Source of the DNA: Xanthobacteraceae bacterium
GTDB taxonomy: Bacteria > Pseudomonadota > Alphaproteobacteria > Rhizobiales > Xanthobacteraceae
Assembly (NCBI GenBank): GCA_030036975.1
Contig: JASHSE010000231.1
Coordinates: forward strand, 1-12,951
Reading direction: 5' to 3'
Length of the DNA stretch: 12,951 nt
Shown in pieces: positions 6,007 through 12,724 of this stretch (the stretch's first letter is position 1; each line of letters opens with the position of its first letter). The translations under genes and the position numbers were made by a program. Under the pieces are notes generated by a model. It had not been told where the DNA came from and made no database searches. It saw only the letters and a list, made by a program, of their open reading frames with translations.

Positions 6007-6672
6007 ATGAAAAGGCTAGTTCTTGCGTTGGCCGGCGTTGCGGCCTTGACCGGCACGGCCGCGGCGGCCGACCTGGCCCAGCCAGCGCCGGCGCCCTATT
6101 ACAAGGCGCCGGTTTATGCACCGGCCTATAACTGGAGCGGGTTCTATATCGGCGTGAACGGCGGCGGCGGCTGGGGCAACTCCAATTGGACGACCGCCGG
6201 CGGCTTCAATACGTCGGGCGGGCTGGTCGGCGGCACCGTCGGCTACAATTATCAGATGAACCAGGTCGTGCTCGGCGTCGAGGGCGACATCGACTGGGCC
6301 GACATCAGCGGCAGCACCAGCGCTGGGGCGGTCTGCGCGCTCGGTTGCACCACCAAGGACAACTGGCTGTCCACGGTGCGCGGCCGCATCGGTTATGCGG
6401 GCGACCGCTTCCTGCCGTATGTCACCGGCGGTCTCGCGCTGGGCGATATCAGCGCCACGCTGCCCGGCTTTGCCGGCACCGACACGACCAATGCCGGCTG
6501 GACCGTCGGCGGCGGCATCGAGTTTGCCATCGCCGGGCACTGGACCGCAAAGGCCGAATATCTCTACGTCGATCTCGGCAACGTCAGTTGCGGCATCGCC
6601 TGCGGCGCCGCCACGCAGAACGTTTCGTTCACCGCGAACCTGTTCCGCGGCGGCATCAATTACCGGTTCTGA
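6007..6672 (+). CDS. Outer-membrane beta-barrel protein, Omp25/Omp31 type, with paired cysteines
   Basis: A 221-residue precursor with a clear signal peptide (MKRLVLALAGVAALTGTAAA, cleavage near residue 20-21 before DLAQP), a proline/tyrosine-rich linker (PAPAPYYKAPVYAPAYN) and an eight-strand barrel. It begins WSGFYIGVNGGGGWG (43-57) and ends FRGGINYRF (213-221) with terminal Phe. The segments WLSTVRGRIGYAGDRFLPYV and AKAEYLYVDLG are typical of the family. Four cysteines form two CX3C pairs (110/114 and 195/199) in predicted surface loops, unlike the cysteine-free paralogue upstream. AGGAGGT at 5996-6002 supports the start. The role is probably envelope structure or surface exposure, as for other Omp25-like proteins. 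The gene ends at the terminator at 6698-6728. Confidence 0.93.
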   Translation: MKRLVLALAGVAALTGTAAAADLAQPAPAPYYKAPVYAPAYNWSGFYIGVNGGGGWGNSNWTTAGGFNTSGGLVGGTVGYNYQMNQVVLGVEGDIDWADISGSTSAGAVCALGCTTKDNWLSTVRGRIGYAGDRFLPYVTGGLALGDISATLPGFAGTDTTNAGWTVGGGIEFAIAGHWTAKAEYLYVDLGNVSCGIACGAATQNVSFTANLFRGGINYRF

Positions 6673-6697
6673 TCGCGCGAGCGCCTCGGATATCGTG

Positions 6698-6728
6698 AAA
6701 ACCCCGGGGCCTGCGTCCCGGGGTTTTT
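6698..6728 (+). terminator. Rho-independent, probably bidirectional terminator
   Basis: AAAACCCCGGG (6698-6708) pairs perfectly with CCCGGGGTTTT (6717-6727) around an eight-base loop, and a T-rich tail (TTTTTGTTT) follows on the plus strand. It lies 26 bases after the second barrel gene. The A-run on the left arm gives a T-run on the minus strand, so it can also end transcripts of the convergent glutathione transferase gene about 75 bases away. Confidence 0.9.
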
Positions 6729-6800
6729 GTTTGGTGATAGGCTAGAACATCATTGCGGCGGCAAACGAAGCGGCGCCGGCGCTCAAGTCATCCGAAGTCG

Positions 6801-7421
6801 TCATGCAGGCTTGGTCGCGGCGAAGGCCGGGATGCGCGCGGCGAAATTGTCGAGCCAAGCGACCAGAAGCGGATGATCGTTCCGCCAACTGCCGCCAAAG
6901 CGGAAATCGCGGTAGCCGAGCGCGCAGGCGAGCGCAATCTGGCCGACGTCAGGCAACGCTTGCGACGCGTCGAGCGACGGCGGCGCGGCTTCGAGCACCG
7001 CGAGCGCGCGCGCGACTTTGCCGGCCTGGAGGTCGAGCCATTTCGGCTCGTACATGTCGGGCTTGCGGAAACGGCCCTCGTACACGGTGAGGACGGACGC
7101 ATCGAGGATGCCGTCGCACAGCGCCTGCAGGCGCAGCGCGGCGAGACGCTTGGCGCCTTGCCGCGGCACGATCTTGCCGCCGCCGGCGCGCGCGTCGAGA
7201 TAATCGAGGATCACGCGCGAGTCGTAGATCGCGCTGCCGTCCTCGACGATCAGCACCGGAATTTTGCCGAGCGGATTGGTCTTGCGCAGCGAATCGTTGG
7301 GATCGGTCGTGTCGGCGCGCTCGAGCGTGATCTCGCGGTCGACGCCAAGGAGTGCCGCGGCGATGCGCACTTTGCGCACGAACGGTGAGGACGGCGAGAA
7401 ACGCAGGATCATCCTGGCCAT
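6801..7421 (-). CDS. Glutathione S-transferase family protein
   Basis: A 206-residue cytosolic protein of glutathione-transferase size. The N-terminal thioredoxin-like domain (about 1-77) starts ILRFSPSSPFVRKVRI, with serines at 9, 11 and 12 in the catalytic region. It includes the conserved cis-proline segment NPLGKIPVL (49-57) and the glutathione-contact segment DSRVILDYLD (67-76), where most relatives have E/D-S. The all-helical C-terminal domain follows (residues 88-200, with LPDVGQIALACALGY typical of the N-capping/hydrophobic staple region). The substrate cannot be told; roles in detoxification or stress are usual. The start at 7421 is the first of two close ATGs (the other is three codons later), and no clear ribosome site separates them. 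It is convergent with the barrel gene. Confidence 0.9.
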   Translation of the reverse strand: MARMILRFSPSSPFVRKVRIAAALLGVDREITLERADTTDPNDSLRKTNPLGKIPVLIVEDGSAIYDSRVILDYLDARAGGGKIVPRQGAKRLAALRLQALCDGILDASVLTVYEGRFRKPDMYEPKWLDLQAGKVARALAVLEAAPPSLDASQALPDVGQIALACALGYRDFRFGGSWRNDHPLLVAWLDNFAARIPAFAATKPA

Positions 7422-7514
7422 ATTGCAGTGACTCGACAGACGATGCGTCGCTGGCCGTGACGCGCGCCGCCCACCGGCTCGCGCGCAGCGCCAGTACCTC
7501 GATGGAACAACAGG

Positions 7515-7730
7515 CTAGCCGGTGACGACGAGGTTGACTGCTTTCGGGCCCTTGCCCTTCTTATCCGGCTCAACGTCGAAGCTGATGCGCTGACCTTCGG
7601 ACAGCGACTTCAGTCCGGCGCGCTCGACGGCGGTGATGTGCACGAACACGTCGCGGCCGCCGTCATCCGGCTTGATAAAACCGTAACCGCGGTCACCATT
7701 GAAGAACTTGACAATCCCCTGCATCGCCAT
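7515..7730 (-). CDS. Cold-shock-domain protein (CspA family)
   Basis: A 71-residue single-domain RNA/DNA-binding protein acting as an RNA chaperone. It starts MAMQGIVKFFNGDRGYGFIK and has both nucleic-acid-binding motifs: RNP1 (RGYGFI, 14-19) and RNP2 (DVFVHI, 27-32). The C-terminal part (GQRISFDVEPDKKGKGPKAV) is the usual beta-4/beta-5 region. The ATG at 7730 is preceded by AGGGAG at 7738-7743; a longer frame from 7808 would add 26 residues without any resemblance to the family. It sits between rlmJ and the glutathione transferase gene, all minus strand. The 204-base upstream gap leaves room for a structured 5' leader, the usual basis of cold-shock control, but I see no specific element. Confidence 0.95.
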   Translation of the reverse strand: MAMQGIVKFFNGDRGYGFIKPDDGGRDVFVHITAVERAGLKSLSEGQRISFDVEPDKKGKGPKAVNLVVTG

Positions 7731-7934
7731 CGAGCGGCTCCCTGCCCCGTGTTGCTTGGCCGCCGACCCCCACGGCACGGCGGTTCGGCCGGACATCCAC
7801 ACAGGCAAAGAGCATCGGCCCCGACGGCCTCAGTCACTCCCGCCAGCCCCCATAGGAGGCGGAACGTCTAAGCCAGCAACGCTGCTGGAACAATTAGCGT
7901 ACTTTGGACCTGTGGAAAAGTGGCAAGAACGTGT

Positions 7935-8798
7935 TTAACGCTCCGCCGCGAGCCAATCGATGCGATGGCCGGGCGCCGCCGAAGCTCGCCCCAGCCAGCG
8001 TCCGAGCGCGGGCAGGAGGACCCGCAGGTCCGCTTCGAGCGTAAACGGCGGATTGACCACGACGAGGCCGGAGCCGGTGAGCCCGGCATCGTCGGCCGGG
8101 GCGCGCACGGCGAGCTCGCAACGCAAAATCTTGGCAACCGACAGCCGTTGCAACCGCCGCGCCAAGGCGTCGGGCGCCTCGCGGGTCGTGATCGGATACC
8201 ACGCCAGGTAAATGCCGGTCGGCCATTTGCGGTGCGCAGACGACAAGGTCGCGGCGAGGCGGGCGAAATCGGCCGCCTCCTCGTACGGCGGATCGATGAA
8301 GACGAGACCGCGGCGCTCCTTGGGCGGCACATAGGCGCCGATCGCGGTCCAGCCGTCGATCGCAAGCGCTTTGGCCCGCACGTCGCCGCGCAGTGCGCCT
8401 GCAAGCTGCGCGGCCGCATGCGGCTCGATCTCGCAAGCGATCAAGCGATCCTGCGATCGCATCAGGTGTTGCGCGATCAGCGCAGATCCCGGATAGGTCC
8501 GCAAGCCCGGCTCACTATTGCAGGCCGCAACGGCCTCGATATAGGGCGCAAGCAATGTATCGGCCGCGGCGTTCTTTGCACCAACCAGTCGGTTCCAAAC
8601 GCGGCCAATTCCGTCGCGCCATTCGCCGCCGCGCGTCGCTTCATCGGCGAGAAGATCGTAGCGACCGGCGCCGGCGTGACTGTCGATGACGCGAAACGCC
8701 GTCGGCTTTTGCCGCAGATATGTAACGATGCGCGCCAGCACCGCGTGTTTGTGCACGTCGGCAAAATTGCCGGCATGGAAAGCGTGGCGATAATTCAT
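7935..8798 (-). CDS. rlmJ: 23S rRNA (adenine2030-N6)-methyltransferase RlmJ
   Basis: RlmJ uses S-adenosylmethionine to methylate N6 of A2030 in 23S rRNA. The 287-residue product starts MNYRHAFHAGNFADVHKHAV, the hallmark N-terminus of the family (E. coli: LSYRHSFHAGNHADVLKH). It carries a SAM-binding region around VIDSHAGAGRYDL (37-49) and the catalytic DPPY at 169-172. The C-terminal half includes an NPPF (249-252). E. coli RlmJ is 280 residues, so length is normal. I choose ATG 8798 because of that N-terminus; ATG 8813 would add MVGAA. A 45-codon upstream ORF overlaps this start by ATGA. The gene is on the minus strand, upstream of the cold-shock gene and downstream of the RNase T2 gene. Confidence 0.95.
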   Translation of the reverse strand: MNYRHAFHAGNFADVHKHAVLARIVTYLRQKPTAFRVIDSHAGAGRYDLLADEATRGGEWRDGIGRVWNRLVGAKNAAADTLLAPYIEAVAACNSEPGLRTYPGSALIAQHLMRSQDRLIACEIEPHAAAQLAGALRGDVRAKALAIDGWTAIGAYVPPKERRGLVFIDPPYEEAADFARLAATLSSAHRKWPTGIYLAWYPITTREAPDALARRLQRLSVAKILRCELAVRAPADDAGLTGSGLVVVNPPFTLEADLRVLLPALGRWLGRASAAPGHRIDWLAAER

Positions 8799-8932
8799 TG
8801 CGGCGCCGACCATCCATCAGGACGGCTCCGCCTGCAACGACGCCGCCAGTGCGCCAGCGTCGAAGGGCGCAGGGGACCTCCGATACCAAGACCTTCGATA
8901 TCAACCTGGAAGTACACTCGCGCCGCAATCAT
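8795..8932 (-). CDS. Possible small upstream ORF overlapping the rlmJ start
   Basis: Forty-five codons run from ATG 8932 to a TGA at 8795-8797 that overlaps the rlmJ ATG in the ATGA manner typical of coupled genes. The product, MIAARVYFQVDIEGLGIGGP and then an arginine-rich tail, resembles nothing I know. No strong ribosome binding site is visible. It could be a leader peptide that couples translation to rlmJ, or a chance frame in GC-rich DNA. The second is quite possible. Confidence 0.2.
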   Translation of the reverse strand: MIAARVYFQVDIEGLGIGGPLRPSTLAHWRRRCRRSRPDGWSAPQ

Positions 8933-8973
8933 GGCAGCCGTGAGCGCCGCAATGCGCAGGCTGCAAACGGCGC

Positions 8974-8997
8974 GGGTCCGGCCGCGAGGCCGGACCC
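8974..8997 (-). terminator. Strong hairpin downstream of the RNase T2 gene
   Basis: GGGTCCGGCC (8974-8983) pairs perfectly with GGCCGGACCC (8988-8997) around a GCGA tetraloop. It lies about 50 bases beyond the RNase T2 stop. On the minus strand it is followed by GCGCCGTTTGC, a poor U-tract, so it may be a weak terminator or a 3'-end stabilising hairpin. Confidence 0.45.
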
Positions 8998-9047
8998 TTC
9001 ACTTTCGCCGACAGGTTACGCGCCGGCCACACAAGGCGTCGATCCGC

Positions 9048-9767
9048 TTAGCCCGAGCCGCCGCCGGCATTGCGGCGTCCGGCATCCGTCGCCGTCGCGT
9101 GCGGCGCCGGCATCAACACTTGCTCGCGCTGGCAACTATGCTGCACGATTTCCGGGCAGGCGCGGAATTTCAAATCTTTCGACAGACACAGCCGGACTTC
9201 GGTCAGGCGCTTGTCATCGCAGGCGACTGCCATGTCGCCCGCGGCGAGATCGGGATTGGCTTTGTGGAAGGCGTTTTCCACCGCCGCCGGAGTGACCGTG
9301 AGCGGCTGCTGCGGGTTGAGATATTCGGGCGGAATCTTCACGAGGGCGCGCGCCTTGCGCAGCGTATCGAAATAGGCATGCGCCGACAGCCCGGTGCAGG
9401 TGCCGTGGCGGTCCCATTCGGTGAAGACCAGGCGCGGCTCCGGCATCAGATCGAGCACGCCGGAAATCGTCGGATGATCGAGGCGCGGTGCCGGCACTTG
9501 GCAATATTCGGGAAAGCCGCTCTCGTATTGCGGCCACAGCCCGTGAACGATGAACGAATAGGCGCGCGTGCCGCATTGCATGCCCGGCGCGCGCTCGGGC
9601 GAGCGTTCCGCCGTGGCCGCACAGTATGACGGCGACCATGACAGCGACAGCAGGTAGAAATCGAACTGTCCCGGCTGATTCTGCCGCTTATCTTGCGCCA
9701 GCCCCATGCCGGCTGTTGCGGCCACAAGACAGAACGCGAGCACACCACGAACAATGAACCGGACCAT
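9048..9767 (-). CDS. Secreted RNase T2 family ribonuclease
   Basis: RNase T2 enzymes cut RNA with low base specificity through 2',3'-cyclic phosphates. In Gram-negatives (RNase I) they act in the periplasm to scavenge nucleotides. This 239-residue precursor has a signal peptide (about 1-24, hydrophobic VLAFCLVAATAGMGLAQ). It has both catalytic blocks: CAS I FIVHGLWPQ with His75, and CAS II TEWDRHGTC with Glu117 and His121. Eight cysteines in the mature part (49, 65, 89, 124, 183, 194, 204, 212) could form four disulfides, consistent with export. The tail after residue 220 is low-complexity (ATATDAGRRNAGGGSG). I choose ATG 9767, preceded by AAGGGGGG at 9773-9780, over an upstream in-frame start that lacks a ribosome site. 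Confidence 0.93.
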   Translation of the reverse strand: MVRFIVRGVLAFCLVAATAGMGLAQDKRQNQPGQFDFYLLSLSWSPSYCAATAERSPERAPGMQCGTRAYSFIVHGLWPQYESGFPEYCQVPAPRLDHPTISGVLDLMPEPRLVFTEWDRHGTCTGLSAHAYFDTLRKARALVKIPPEYLNPQQPLTVTPAAVENAFHKANPDLAAGDMAVACDDKRLTEVRLCLSKDLKFRACPEIVQHSCQREQVLMPAPHATATDAGRRNAGGGSG

Positions 9768-10030
9768 GACGACCCCCCTTGATGACGCGGCGGTTAAGTC
9801 AAGCGTCGAGAGAGCGCGTAGCATGCTTGTCAGAACAAATCAAGAACAAAATAACGATACCCTTCGTCTCCAGGGGCGGACCTGAAACGGCTGTGTGCGG
9901 GCGTCCCCGGCGAGCCTGCGGCGCGCCTTGCGCATCGGCTCGCGGCACGCCAATACTTGACAGCGGCGCGAACGCGTCCGGTCGAGCATTGCCGGTCTCC
10001 GGTCGCCGCTGCGCAATACGGGCAGTCCGC

Positions 10031-10249
10031 ATGGCCGTTTATCGGCTCTTCAAGAACAAAGCCTTTGAACCGGAAATAATCGCCACGATGACGACGGCGT
10101 ACACCGAGGTATGCCAGGCGCTCGGCATCAGCGATCGCGACCGGCTGCGGACGGACGCCGTTGCCAAAAAGGTGATCGAGTTTGCGCAGCGCGGCGAGCG
10201 CGATCCGGCACGTTTGCGCGAGCACGTACTGCAGGCCTTGCGCCCTTAA
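10031..10249 (+). CDS. Small conserved-looking protein of unknown function (72 aa)
   Basis: I do not recognise a named domain. The product starts MAVYRLFKNKAFEPEIIATM and continues through a helical, charged region (AYTEVCQALGISDRDRL, AVAKKVIEFAQRGERDPARL). It looks like a compact all-helical cytoplasmic protein with one cysteine (28). Proteins with a MAVYRLFKN..FEPE start and an ..A..I...AQRGERDP.. centre seem familiar from rhizobial genomes as uncharacterised, which makes this more than a chance ORF; that is memory, not a search. The reading frame is open further upstream (to 9779), but that part is compositionally unlike protein. The ribosome site is weak. It is convergent with the secreted protein gene beyond. 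Confidence 0.6.
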   Translation: MAVYRLFKNKAFEPEIIATMTTAYTEVCQALGISDRDRLRTDAVAKKVIEFAQRGERDPARLREHVLQALRP

Positions 10250-10287
10250 CCGCGCTTCGCTGCGGCCGGCGCGGGAGCGCGGAGCCC

Positions 10288-10737
10288 TCAGGGTCGGGCG
10301 GCGCGGCAGGCCGGATTGTAGGCCCAGTTGCGATCGAGGCCCTGCACGCAGAAATCGACGCCCCAACTCATGCCGATCATCCCGGTGTCTTCGGCGATCG
10401 AATAGTAGATCGGGTGGCGCCGTCCGTCATTGATCAACGCCGTGCCGCTGCAGAAGCGGCGCGGGATCGATTGCGCCGCCCATGGCAGCATGGCGGTCTC
10501 GCGAATGTCCTCGATGCCGACGATGCGCAGGTCGGAATTCCAGAAGCGACGCTCCTTGGTGCCGAAGCGGCCGATGATGCGATCGAGCGCCGGCGGGTAA
10601 TCGCAGGTCGGGATGACGCGATCGTAGCGCGGCCCGGACAGCCAGAAGTTCTTCTCGAGCGGATTGGCCGCCCGCGCCGGCACAACGCCCAACGCGCACG
10701 CCAGCGCGAGCAAAAGGGACGCCACGCGACCCGACAT
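10288..10737 (-). CDS. Secreted four-cysteine hypothetical protein
   Basis: A 149-residue precursor with a signal peptide (MSGRVASLLLALACALGVVP then ARA, cleavage near 23 before ANPLEKNFW). The mature protein has four cysteines (45, 96, 130, 144), enough for two disulfides, and is rich in aromatics: NFWLSGPRYDRVIPTC (30-45), RRFWNSDLRIVGIEDI (63-78), RRFCSGTALI (93-102), VDFCVQGLDRNWAYNPAC (127-144). It looks like a small periplasmic or surface protein of the uncharacterised type common in Bradyrhizobium relatives; I cannot name a domain. AAGGG precedes the ATG at 10737. It has no clear functional link to its neighbours. Confidence 0.78.
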   Translation of the reverse strand: MSGRVASLLLALACALGVVPARAANPLEKNFWLSGPRYDRVIPTCDYPPALDRIIGRFGTKERRFWNSDLRIVGIEDIRETAMLPWAAQSIPRRFCSGTALINDGRRHPIYYSIAEDTGMIGMSWGVDFCVQGLDRNWAYNPACRAARP

Positions 10738-11042
10738 GACCCTTCCCCGTCAATCATCGGCAGCGTGCCGCGCCACCCCACGCCGGTCAAGCTTGCGATC
10801 GTCGAAACCTCGGATTGCCGCGCAGCCGTGGCAATTGGGCAACGCGCGCCTGCGGCGGCTCTGCGCGGCGGCGTAGGCCGGTCGCAAGCCGCTGCCATCC
10901 ACAGATGCTATCCACAGAAATGTCACAGCCGGGATCGGTTTGTCACAGCTTTCGCTCACTGCGGAAAGATCCACGCTTCGCGCTTCATGTTACCAACCGC
11001 CGACTCGGTGCAAGGCGTTCGACCAAATACACTGAGGAAGCT
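10738..11042. promoter_or_regulatory. Divergent intergenic region with two repeat-motif pairs
   Basis: This 305-base gap separates the minus-strand secreted protein gene from the plus-strand thioesterase gene. I see no gene in it. It holds two direct repeats of ATCCACAGA (10897-10905 and 10910-10918, 13 bases apart) and two of TGTCACAGC (10921-10929 and 10941-10949, 20 bases apart). The spacings, close to one and two helical turns, fit cooperative protein binding. No clean -35/-10 was assigned. Confidence 0.45.
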
Positions 11043-11516
11043 ATGGGCGAGGTGCACCGGCTGGTCAGCCCGGAGCCGGCCTTCGACATGCAGGCGGCGG
11101 GGCGCCTGATGCTGAAGGTCTTTGCACCCTGGGTGGCGGACCTCGCCTTGCTGGTGGAAAGCATCGAGCCGGTGCGGCCGTCGGGAGCGCCGCCGGATTG
11201 GCAGCCGGGCGCGGTCTTGCGCATGCCGTTTGCCAAGAAGATTTGCGGCGACGGCAACGTGGTCTGCAGCCAAGCGCTCATGGCGCTCGCCGACACGGCC
11301 ATGGTGATCGCCTGTTCGGCGGCCTGGAACGGCTATCGGCCGATGAGCGTGATCGACCAGACCATGCATTTTCTCCGCCCGGTGAACTTCGATGTCGTTG
11401 CCGACGCCCGCGTGATCCGGATCGGCAGCACCACGAATTTCGCCCGCGTCACCGTGCTCAGCGCCGCCGACAAGCGGCCGGTCGGCATGGTGTCGAGCGC
11501 TTATTCGATGCAGTGA
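11043..11516 (+). CDS. PaaI-family hotdog thioesterase
   Basis: A 157-residue hotdog-fold protein. The recognisable core runs VVCSQALMALADTAMVIACS (73-92), followed by MSVIDQTMHFLRPVNFDVVADARVIRIG (101-128) and FARVTVLSAADKRPVGMVSSAYSM. This is the PaaI/4HBT pattern, with the acidic residue D84 in the ALADT segment. PaaI enzymes hydrolyse acyl-CoA thioesters, often aromatic ones. Where family members usually carry H-G-G before the helix, this one has C75-S76-Q77, so activity or substrate may differ. The first 60 residues form an N-terminal extension (ending near PPDWQPGAVLR). ATG 11043 is preceded by GAGGAAG. A frame extends upstream to 10815 but lacks family similarity. Confidence 0.85.
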   Translation: MGEVHRLVSPEPAFDMQAAGRLMLKVFAPWVADLALLVESIEPVRPSGAPPDWQPGAVLRMPFAKKICGDGNVVCSQALMALADTAMVIACSAAWNGYRPMSVIDQTMHFLRPVNFDVVADARVIRIGSTTNFARVTVLSAADKRPVGMVSSAYSMQ

Positions 11517-11607
11517 TGCATCACCAAGCGCGCCGCCCGCCGCCGTCCGTTGGACGGGCGTATCGCGCGAATACCTTCCCTCACCCAGCGAAAATTGCGC
11601 ACCGGAT

Positions 11608-11636
11608 TTGACGCTACCATAAATTGTGATATGCCG
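11608..11636 (+). promoter_or_regulatory. Candidate promoter of the AT-rich methyltransferase-like gene
   Basis: TTGACG at 11608-11613 is a good -35. The nearest -10-like sequence, TATGCC, starts at 11630 with a 16-base spacer; it is weak. The start codon lies about 80 bases further on. Confidence 0.3.
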
Positions 11637-11714
11637 TTCTACGTTTCCTATCCCCATGTCTTCAAGGCGGACGGGACTAACTAAAGAGTTGATAAGAGCG
11701 CCTGGAGACAGCCT

Positions 11715-12284
11715 ATGTCGCACACGGCGAAATTGTACGTTTACAGACGATCGTGGCCGTTAACGGATTGGTGCCCCGACGTGCAGTTCTGTGATTTCAT
11801 CCACGACAACGATATCCGAGATCAGGTGATCTTCCACTTCGGAACCGGTGAGCACCACATCGTCGGGCGCCGTAACATCAACCTTCAGCCACCCAACCAC
11901 GTCTTGGCTGTCACTGCTTCCAAAGGCGAGTACAGCGCCTACATCAAACACATCATAGACAACCCACGCACAGGGAATTACTACAAAGTTTTATTTCTCG
12001 ATATCTACACTCTATCAGAACGAATCCTGCCCCGGTTCGATGTCGTCACATTGTTTCATCTATGCGAGTTTTATGAAAAGCAGAGCTATCGGTATGCGCC
12101 GTTGGATGACAGAGGATTGATCGATCTCTTTATCTCCAGGCTGCAGCCCAACGGACAAATACTCTTTTATCGAGATTCGATTGCAGCGGAGGAGATGCTG
12201 TCGATCGTGAACGCGTATGTCGACGCCGGCAAGCTTGTTTTTGCGCAAGCCTACAAGGAACTGCTCGTTTACCGCTTGCCGTGA
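11715..12284 (+). CDS. AT-rich orphan with Rossmann methyltransferase-like fold
   Basis: I do not recognise a named family. The 189-residue protein has the order of motifs expected of a class I SAM methyltransferase: VIFHFGTGEHHIVG (38-51) in the glycine-rich motif I position, VLAVTASKGEY (63-73) as the second strand, FDVVTLFHLCEFY (108-120) as motif IV, and LQPNGQILFYRDS (143-155) as the post-IV strand. The motif I acidic residue is less clear than usual, so SAM binding is inferred, and another Rossmann-type function is possible. DNA here is much AT-richer than its surroundings (23 G/C in the 60 bases at 11941-12000), suggesting horizontal transfer. GGAGA at 11704-11708 supports the start. 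It is flanked by the thioesterase and a small secreted protein and seems to stand alone. Confidence 0.7.
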   Translation: MSHTAKLYVYRRSWPLTDWCPDVQFCDFIHDNDIRDQVIFHFGTGEHHIVGRRNINLQPPNHVLAVTASKGEYSAYIKHIIDNPRTGNYYKVLFLDIYTLSERILPRFDVVTLFHLCEFYEKQSYRYAPLDDRGLIDLFISRLQPNGQILFYRDSIAAEEMLSIVNAYVDAGKLVFAQAYKELLVYRLP

Positions 12285-12399
12285 TGGGCCACGCTTAGAA
12301 AAGCCGCGGTAGAACCGTGCTTTGAATGGTGATATTATGGTGTTCTGCAACACGACCTTCTAAACTCGCGCAATGACGAAGCGGCGGGAGACTGCCCTG

Positions 12400-12690
12400 A
12401 TGCCTCGGAAAACTGCAATCGCGATCGGCGCGGTGCTCGGCATCGTCGGCTGCACGGTCGCATCGCAATCGTTCGCCTATCACACGTTTACCGGAGTCGG
12501 CCCGGGCGTCACCGGCAATGATACCGGCGGCATCATTCCTTATTCGCCGGCCGTCGGGCGGATTTATCGCGGCCTTGCCGCCGCGCATTGCGCGCAATGG
12601 GGGCGGCTGGCGCATATCACCAGCGTGGAGCGCCGTTACGGCGATTACATCAGCTTCGTCTGCATCGACAAGCCGTGGATGATTCACTGA
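12400..12690 (+). CDS. Small secreted protein or lipoprotein (96 aa), unknown function
   Basis: A 96-residue precursor with an N-terminal signal (MPRKTAIAIGAVLGIVGC). The IVGC ending at Cys18 fits a lipobox, and a type I cleavage near SFA (26) is an alternative. The mature segment starts YHTFTGVGPGVTGNDTGGII (27-46), then PYSPAVGRIYRGLAAAHCAQWGRLAHITSV, and ends YGDYISFVCIDKPWMIH. Cys64 and Cys88 could form a disulfide. The pattern GVGPGVTGNDTGGIIP with ..AAHCA..G...ITSV...YGDYI.F.C is one I associate with uncharacterised small secreted proteins of Bradyrhizobium-like bacteria, by memory only. An ATG at 12373 would add nine residues; GGGAG at 12386-12390 supports 12400. Confidence 0.7.
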   Translation: MPRKTAIAIGAVLGIVGCTVASQSFAYHTFTGVGPGVTGNDTGGIIPYSPAVGRIYRGLAAAHCAQWGRLAHITSVERRYGDYISFVCIDKPWMIH

Positions 12691-12724
12691 AGCCGACGCG
12701 CGGATAAAAAGCCGAGACTATCTG

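Noticed and set aside
7920..9629. 569-codon open frame on the plus strand
   Set aside because: It lies opposite rlmJ and the RNase T2 gene, both with full family motifs. Its arginine- and histidine-rich translation is typical of antisense frames in GC-rich DNA.
10897..10918. Replication origin or DnaA-box cluster
   Set aside because: Only two imperfect boxes and no AT-rich unwinding region, and no dnaA, dnaN or parAB neighbours.
10111..11109. 332-codon plus-strand frame
   Set aside because: It crosses the real secreted protein gene on the other strand and the thioesterase start; no motif.
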